Source: Augochlora pura (Eukaryota; Arthropoda; Insecta; Hymenoptera; Halictidae). From it: a DNA stretch of 64,000 nt. Position 1 is the stretch's first letter. Every line of letters begins with the position of its first letter. A model generated the notes under the pieces. That model did no database searches and was not told the origin of the DNA. It worked only from the letters and a program-made list of their open reading frames with translations. Positions 54,601 to 63,600 of this stretch are shown here, piece after piece. Made by a program: the position numbers and the translations under genes. The DNA lies in assembly GCF_028453695.1 (NCBI RefSeq), contig NC_135781.1, positions 21,761,640-21,825,639 of the forward strand, given 5' to 3'.

Positions 54601-57600
54601 TCACAATCACAATTTTCAGGTAAACGAACAAGCAAAACAGGCGGATACTTTGAAGTTGAAAAGCGACGATTTACAGAACAACATATTCAGCGCAAAGATA
54701 GATTTGGAAAATCTGAGGAACTACATCAGAGGTACCGAACAGAATTAGTGCGATTGTTAAGGATTCTCGAGTCCCGGTGTGAACAATAAATTCAGTTTTA
54801 TAATTTCAGACACGGTTTTGCAACTGAGGCAGTACAGTAACGACAACAAGAGGATCGAGATCAAGAAGGCTCTGAAAATGGCGAAAGTAATACTGAACGG
54901 TTTGAAGGCTGTTAATCTGAAGAAGAAAACGATGGAGATAGAAAACTTCCTTGAGTGAGTATCGAAATTTTAGAATTTCATCAATACATGTTATCGTGGC
55001 ATCAAGCAACGTCGTTACATTTATTATAATCAATATATTATTTTCTTAAATCACAAATCGTTTAGAAAGCGAACGATAAAGAGTTAGAATAAAATTGAAG
55101 ATACAACCATTCCATTTAAGCTTGTCGAATGATTTGAAAATACTGGAAACTTTGTGTCCTTTTAATTAATGAGTCTCGTATTACACGGTGTCCCAAGAAT
55201 GTCTAACAGATACCCAAGGTCATTACAAACAACTTTTTCTTTTACAAAAATTTTCTGCAGAGCAACGTTAACGAGTTATTAATGAAAATCAGTGACCAAT
55301 GAAAGACGAGCTCAGCTGACACGAAACGGTTGCGCCAATGAGTGGAACGAGGCTCCCACAGCCTTTTCTCGGGGCGACCAGAGCTCGCTTCTCATTAGTC
55401 AATGTTTCTTGCTCATTACTCGTTAACTATGTCTTGGAGAAAAATTTTGTAAAAGAAATAGTTGCTTGAAATGATCTCAGGTATATCCCATTTCCGGATT
55501 GTTACACATTTTTGGGATGCCCTGTATACTTTTTGATCCAGAAGAATTGCAATAGTTCTTAATGGTATTAAAATTGATAATAAAAACTTATAATGTAATG
55601 TTTTTGAAAACACAGTGAAGTCGCGGAGTACACGGACCGGCTGAATTCTTTATACGATGCGACCGTACCGCTGGCGATTGCACAAGCCGGTGCCGAAGAG
55701 TACTCGTTGAAGGTGGACGACATGAGGAACGTCACAGAATACACGATGGAAACGTTATTCACCTATGACGGTTTGTACAACAATATCAACGACACTTTCG
55801 GGAAAGCCAAGGCAGTTTGCATCGGCATCAACGACATGAGGAACGAGATCAATGAATCCATCAGCGACGGCGAAAATTTAATAGATGAAACGAGGGGATT
55901 AATCATCGACATTAAGAATAACTTGATGGTATGCAATGACAAATTTGATTTCAATCGGGTTCTTCATATGAAGAAACAACAATAATTCATTTTAAAACGG
56001 TCAAACCAATAATATTCCGTCGTTTGCAAAATGAAAATTATCTAAGGCTATGAAATAGAAATTAAATAAAAATAAATTGTATCTTTTAACAATTATGATA
56101 AATTTGAAATAGTAATCTAATGAAATTATTTTATTTTTCATAATTTCATATGATAGTTTACATTATTGCTACAAATTAATAACTTCAAACATTTGATCGT
56201 TATCGTGGAAGTGTTTTGCTGAGAAAGAAACTTTAAATTACAGGATCTCCCAGATTTACAAAACAAATTGGCGTCGTGGTACGAGAAATTGAGAATGAAA
56301 GAGGAATTACTGTACAGTCTGAATTACGAATACAATGGAACGTACGTGATGCCTGCTATCGTGCACGCGAGGAATATATCAAACTACGTCGATGACTATG
56401 TCCAGTAAGAATAACCACAATCATTACTAATAAATGATAATAATTAAGCGTATAGCAGAATGTATGAGTTTTCGATGTTTTAATTATTATAGTAGTAAGA
56501 TGTGTTTTTTAATGATCATGTTGATCGTTTTGCATACCGTAAAAGCTACTTTTGTCCGTTTGTATACACGCTACTATTTTTCATAATTGACGATCGATAA
56601 CCTGATAAAGTGCGACTCGGCGTTTCTGCCGAGCAGTCTGTTTTCCGAGACAAGAAACATCGCAGCGAGTCCTTTGAAGGCCAGCCAGGCGTACAAGAAC
56701 ATCATCGACAGCATTAGATCGGCGAATGTCACGGCTATGGCGGCCAAAGAACTTGCCGAAGATGTTTATAACAAGGTAAGCAGCCAACGAAACAATGGAA
56801 ATCAATGATCTAAAAAATGAATAAACAAAATAGCTACATTGTTAAGATTTATTAACTCTAAATGCATCACTGCCAGTCTATTATCGATGCTAATATCAGT
56901 TAACATTATTATACGCTATTATAGGAATTGTCAAAAATTTAATCAAATTTAATCTTAGAATTTTTATAAATCAACGCATAGTCTCTTTCCGAAATAACTT
57001 TCAAAAGCTATATTCTGTACATTTAATTAAAATCGACGCGTTACATTTAAACAATGTCAAATTCTGCATCGTATTTTAATCGCTTTATATCTTATTTCAA
57101 AGAAATGGAAATTTTCTTAATACATTAATTGTTCTCTGACTACCTCATCAGACGTTTCCTAATGGACCGCATTCTAAGTCGCTTTTGGACAGCGCGAGAG
57201 AAATATCATCGGAGTCGACCAAACAATGGGAAAATGCTGAACGGCATGGGAAGATGGTCGAAAACGTGGCTGACAAATTATATCTTCAAAAGCAGGCAGT
57301 GATGACAGTGAAAAGCACTTTGAACACTACTGGGATCAGGGATAACCAAGTTAACGTGAAGTTGCAAAGCTTGCAAGACGACAGTAGACACTGTAAGTCG
57401 ATTTTGTACACCGAAATCATCGTAATGAACCTACGAAAACTCTGATAAAAGATTTCATTGACCCTCTGAACTCGATAGTGCTCTCTCAACAACAAACTAA
57501 ACATAATTACTAAATGATGATGATTTCATGATTAACAATTTTTATTTTATACAATCCGTGTGAATGCAATTTCATGCGAAATCTTATTAGAGAAATTATT

Positions 57601-60600
57601 TCCAGCGTTCTATCGTTTCACATTTCTTCAAAGCGTTACTTACATAATTAAGCAAGAAATAATTAACCATTATAACTCTTTCATAATTGTGACCAGTTTA
57701 TAATAATTCAAAATAACTAAACTAGTTTATAGTAATTTAAAATAACTAACAAAATATAATCGTTCATGCATATTACTTTCCGCCAGATTAAATTTTTCCC
57801 AATTATTGTAAATTAGTTATAATAACTAATGAGTTGTAATCGTAAATATGTTTGAGCTTTTGGTAGGTGTTTCGAGAAAATTTTCCAAGTTCTTTTCACA
57901 TTCGGAGCTAAAAAAAACTAAAAATTCTTTCTTTTTTAGTGCGCGAGGGCATTAAGAATTTGATGGACGAAAACGATAAACTGATGGAATCAACGAAGGA
58001 CACGCAGAAGCTCATCGACGATTACACAACAGGAATCTCCGAAAGGCTGAAACCGAAATTGAATGACCTGAAGAGGGAGGGTGATTCGAAGATCAGTTTA
58101 GCCAGCGAGAAATGTAAGAAACGCTGCAAATATGCGTGGCCATAGATTTTTTACTATATAATGTATTAATATTTTTTGTACTTATGATTTAATTGTGTGT
58201 GACATTTCAGTGACGGAGGCACTAAGCAATGTAAAAAAGGCGGACGCGAAATTAATTAGCTTATCGAATGCGGCGGTGAAGAGGAAAAACGAGTTTGACA
58301 AGTGGAACGACACATTGGCTTCGAAGTTACAGAGCTTGAAAGACAAAATCGCCGAGGCTAGAAACGCTGCTGATGGGGTAACTATACGGAATTCTCTGCA
58401 TTGTTTCATTATATTCCCTGCTAATAATGTATTATTTAACGAGTAAATAATTTTCGTAAAAATCGGTTTACGCATACGAAGAAATATTAAAAAGTAAACA
58501 ATAAAAGTACATAAATATAAATATTATATATATATTAATGTATAAACAATAAAAGTCTGCAGTTTAAAATTATTCCCCATGATTGGTTGATTCAGAGCAA
58601 ATTTTATATTTTTAGCGATATTTAAACAACAAATTAACAAAAGTCCATGCCTCTGTATTTCTATATTAAAGATAATAGAAAATAGAAATATGCAAATTTG
58701 ATTTTTTGTTAAATTTTCAATTAAATATCAGTAACGATATCAAAATTATATATAGACTCAAAAAAATTTGAGTCTACAATTATACACATCACTGTATATA
58801 TTGTATAAATTCAAGTAAAAATCGATATGCTTTATTAAAAAGTTGTATTAAAAGTAAACCTGTTCGTTTATTTTTCATTTCCGCAGATTCGTGTTTCATT
58901 GAAGTCTGCCAATGGCAAAAAGTGCTTTCGATCGTACAGACCATCCACGCTGCAACCAACGTCGACGAACACGATCGTCATAACATTAGCGCTGTCTGAG
59001 GGACGGAAGGAAGGCTCTTTGTTCTACTTACCGAGCAGTATTAACGTAAGTCCTCGCTGAAGTATCTTTTAAACGATAAGGAGAACAATATGCTCTACAA
59101 TTTCTGAATATTTGTTACGTAGGATGATTTCCTCGCGTTGGAGATCATCAACAGAAGGGTGCGATTTGTATGGAACGTTGGCGGAGGCACGGGTGTTGTG
59201 ACTCACCCCGAAGAGCTCAAGACTGGCGATTTTAATGATGATAGATACTGGTATCGCATTGAAGCTGCAAGGTAATACATGATTACTAAATATTAACATA
59301 GAACATTCTGTCTCAAATTGTTATAATATCTGGTTGGATAACAATACGATCTTCGAAAGTAGTCGCAAAATTCTAGGATAGTTCTTCGCTCAACTATTTT
59401 ACTTATTCAATCGATAAATCATCTTTTCTTTAAATACTTGTTCATTTAAATATAAAATTTATGCAATCATTTATATTGCAAATATAATATTATTACGAAC
59501 ACATTTTCTTTGTTATTTTTGAATGGTAATTCGGAATCCTTGTACAATTCTAATTACATTTATGATGCGATGTACTTTGCACCTCTGTTGAGATAATTGA
59601 TCAAACTGGCTTTGCTATAGTCAAATTCGGCGAAATCATGTTTTCATAAAAAATCTTCAACAATTACAGAATACGTCACGTAGGGAGACTTCGTGTACGA
59701 AAGCAAGCGACGCTGTCCAGCGGATCGAAATTCGAGACCAATTCGACGGTCTCCGAATACGGATGGTTCGACATTACCATGTCGGATCACGTTTGGATAG
59801 GGGGTATTCCTCAGTCGGAGCGCAGGCGAACGGAACTTATGGCGTCGAATGGACTTCCCGGTTGCGTGCACCAAGTCATTTTAGACGGGAAGATCATTGG
59901 CTTGTGGAATTTCATCTTTAACGCGCCGGACATGGCTTGTCAAGCTTGCGTCGAAGGGTACGCTACGAATACATTGTCTCAGTTATTTAACTGAACCCTG
60001 AATTAACCCTTTGCACTCAAAGAATTCTCTCCGATTAGCTGACAAAATCTCCAACGTATTTATTTGTGAAATGTTAAGCAACGCTTTAAAGAGAATATGA
60101 AGTGATTAAACGTTGGCAATGATTGATTTTGATACAGATTTAATGAAACAAAGATCGTTCATTTTTAAAGTACCATAAGTAGCAGTAATTTTGTTTTCTT
60201 TTTTGTTAGAGGACAAACAAAATTTTAAATCATCTCCGAAGTAGCACTATTATTTTACAGGACTACGTTGGATATAACTTACAATTCTATTTGTTTTATT
60301 TCATTGGTTTAGAGTGGAAGATGCCAGGGACGACACAGCTTACAGTTTCAATGGCCAGGGTTACGCCGTTAGAAACCGAGTCTCCTCAGGACCCTACAAC
60401 AAATACACATTCGGGGTTTCGATCAATTTCCGGACTTACGATGAAAATGCTTTGCTGTTTCTGGCTATCAATCCAGAAAACGTATGTACCTGTGTACATT
60501 TGTTATTAGTATGCAGCTCTCTATGCATTCATGGCATGTAAAAATTTTGGAAATGCATTAAGAATTAATAATATAGTATTTTCAGCATAAGAATTCATTT

Positions 60601-63600
60601 GGTGAATTAAAGAAATTTTTCAAAGAAATTGTTCTAATCTTCACAGAATTTAATCTGAAAATGTAAATTTGCATGAGGATCCTTATTTATTATGTATAGT
60701 CAGTACTACTGTAACATTTTAATATTATAGAAGCTTATAAAATATTAATATATAATATAAAAGCTTATAGAATATTAATATAATAATAATAGATATAATA
60801 TACAGTAACAATATAATATTATGGTATTAATAATGTTATTAATATTATTATAAATACTTTATTTCACCGAGACATTATTTTCTCCAGTATCAGCACATTA
60901 TGATTTTCCTGCGGGAAGGAAAGGTGATCTTGCATGTCGGCTACGGCGGCAACGTTAGTATGGATATGTCCTCGAAGCACAAGTACAACACTGGAAATTG
61001 GACGAAAGTGGAGGCGTTTAGGCAGTACCAGCCTTACAAACGAATAGAGAAATGCAGTCTGAGCGTAGGTGGTGGAGACGACAAACTAATAGGTGCACCG
61101 AACCTTCAACCGAAAACCGAAGACATACCCGATTTGCTGAATGCGAAATATTACATCGGCGGCGTGCCGCCCAGTTTTCGAGCTGAAAAATTGATGCTAC
61201 CTTCCCCGGTGTCTTTCCTCGGTTGTATGTCCAACATCGTAGTCCAGGAGGGTTACGACCCCATGGCTGAACAATATTACGGCGTTGAACCCACCTGTGG
61301 AAGCAAAGTAAGCGAACGAAGACAATTACATTTGTTACATTTTTGGGCGGCAAATATTTAATTTCATCAGGCTCACGGTTTGCTAAATCATAAAGACAAA
61401 TTTACTGACATTTAAAACTCACATTCTTCGAAATTTTAAGAGTATAGTTTCTGAAAATTTAGGATCATGGATATTCTTTTAACTACTACTGTGCATTTCG
61501 AACATTGTTGTCGCGTGAATGTACGGAGTGTCCAAAGAATATCTAGCAATCCGGAAATGAGTAATACCTGTGATCATTTCAAGCAACTTTATCTTTTATA
61601 AAAATTTTTTTCCTGGCATCATTAACGAGTTATTAATGAAAAACACTGGCCAATGAGAGGTGAGTATCGCTGTTGCGAGGTGGCTGAACTAATGAACGAA
61701 ATTGGGCTTCGTTAACACTCTGTACAATATTTGAAAATCTCGTTATAATTGTCGCCTTGAATACCGAGAACAAATGGATACAGATGTCATTAAGAAACAA
61801 CTGTGACAGTAAAATCGGAAAAGAAGATTTACTTTAGCGAATATTTAGAATAGTGTTTATTATACCTAATATGTTATTCTAGACGGTAAATGAACAATGA
61901 TAACATAAAATTTTTGATTTGTTACAGCCATTGAGGATGGTAGGATTTTATGGTGATGGTTACTTGGAATACTCGGCTTACACGATCCGCAGAAACGATT
62001 CAGTGAGCTTCTCGTTTAGGTCGCTGCAAGATGAAGCTGTACTTCTTCTTTCTACATTCGAGGGACAGAAGGAACGTATTAGTAATATACGTCACTCAAG
62101 CGAAGAGGCAAATGTACGTACTATTCCTTTTTTATTATTTCTCACGAAAGTTATTATTTATGATTTTTTACGAATTCGTATCGTAATTGAACGTTCTATT
62201 ATTTTGTCTGAGAAGAGGGGGAAATAGTCTTAGCCCCTTGCACTACGACTCCTTTCACGTTGCGCTGATTAGCACTTATTTGTTCTTAATACTTTTCTTA
62301 ATAGGACCGGATAATTTTTATTTTTTGTATTATCTTTATTTACTTCCGCTTCTAGACTTTGATAATGGAAAAATTCAATTTGATTTCGATTTGCAAGAAA
62401 TTAATAGTTTATTAATTTCGTAGACCTTGCGTGGAATCTTTATCACGAGTTCGACTCGTTATTATAGTGCAAGGGCTTAATGTAAAATATTAGATTATTG
62501 AAATATTTGAATATTAGTACGTTATGGAGGTGATTTCTATTCCCTTAGCTTGGAAATAGTTCAAATCTGCTGCCATATTTTTCGTCCTTTGTGCAGCGCC
62601 AATCGACGAATGACAAAATGCTGAAACTGGTTATCAAAATTATCAATAGGTGATAATTTGTTTAGAAATCACTGGTAGCACCACTTTCCATTCCTTTTTC
62701 ACATTATCAAGCAATTAGGATTGTAATGTTCTATTAGATAGTGTCGATACTAGTTTCTAACCAATTATCATCTGCCGATCATTTTAGTTATCAATTTGAG
62801 TGTTTTGCCACTACGTAAATTGATGATTTGTGAAAATTGGAAAAAAGCTTCTTTAATCTGCTTCTGATAGCACCCCAAGTCGGCCATTGATGAATGGCCG
62901 TAAATTTGAATTGTTTTTAAATAAAGAAAAAGAGTTCCCGAAAATTTCCTAATTAAGAATCGTATTAGGAATTATATATTAGTAATATTAAACTATCGAA
63001 ACGCTAACATGTTAATACTGAACCCCTAGAATTTTTGGCATTTCAGTGTTTAAATCTGGAATTTCGTATGAAGATATTCTTATAACTTCAAAACGTGTAA
63101 AATAGAATACATAAAACTGGTCATTTGGTGGATTTAGCGTAAAAATATTAAAATATTATAATTATGAATCAATAGAATAAAAATATCAGAATATTTATTA
63201 ATTATGACATTGTTATGACAAAAATAATATTTTCGGATCACGAATATTTTAAAAACGCTTGTCGATGACGACAATTTTGCAGCACAGAATGATTTTCGAA
63301 ATTAATTGTTTAACGCAATTTCAGAAGGACAATTACTATTCAGTATGCTTAATTAATGGACAAGTGCAAGTTCGGCTGAACGCTGGTAAAGGAGAACTTG
63401 TTCTACAATCAAACGGTACGTTCAACGACGGAAGGTATCATGCGGTAACTATTATTAAAAAAAAGAAGGACGTTAAGTTGATAGTAGATGATACCTATAA
63501 AATCTCGGGAAGACTGCCGAAAGGCGCTGCCATTGGTGCTCCGGAAGGTGCTGGTGGTTTATTTTTTGGAGGTCTACCAGAAGCCATCAATACTACCAAA

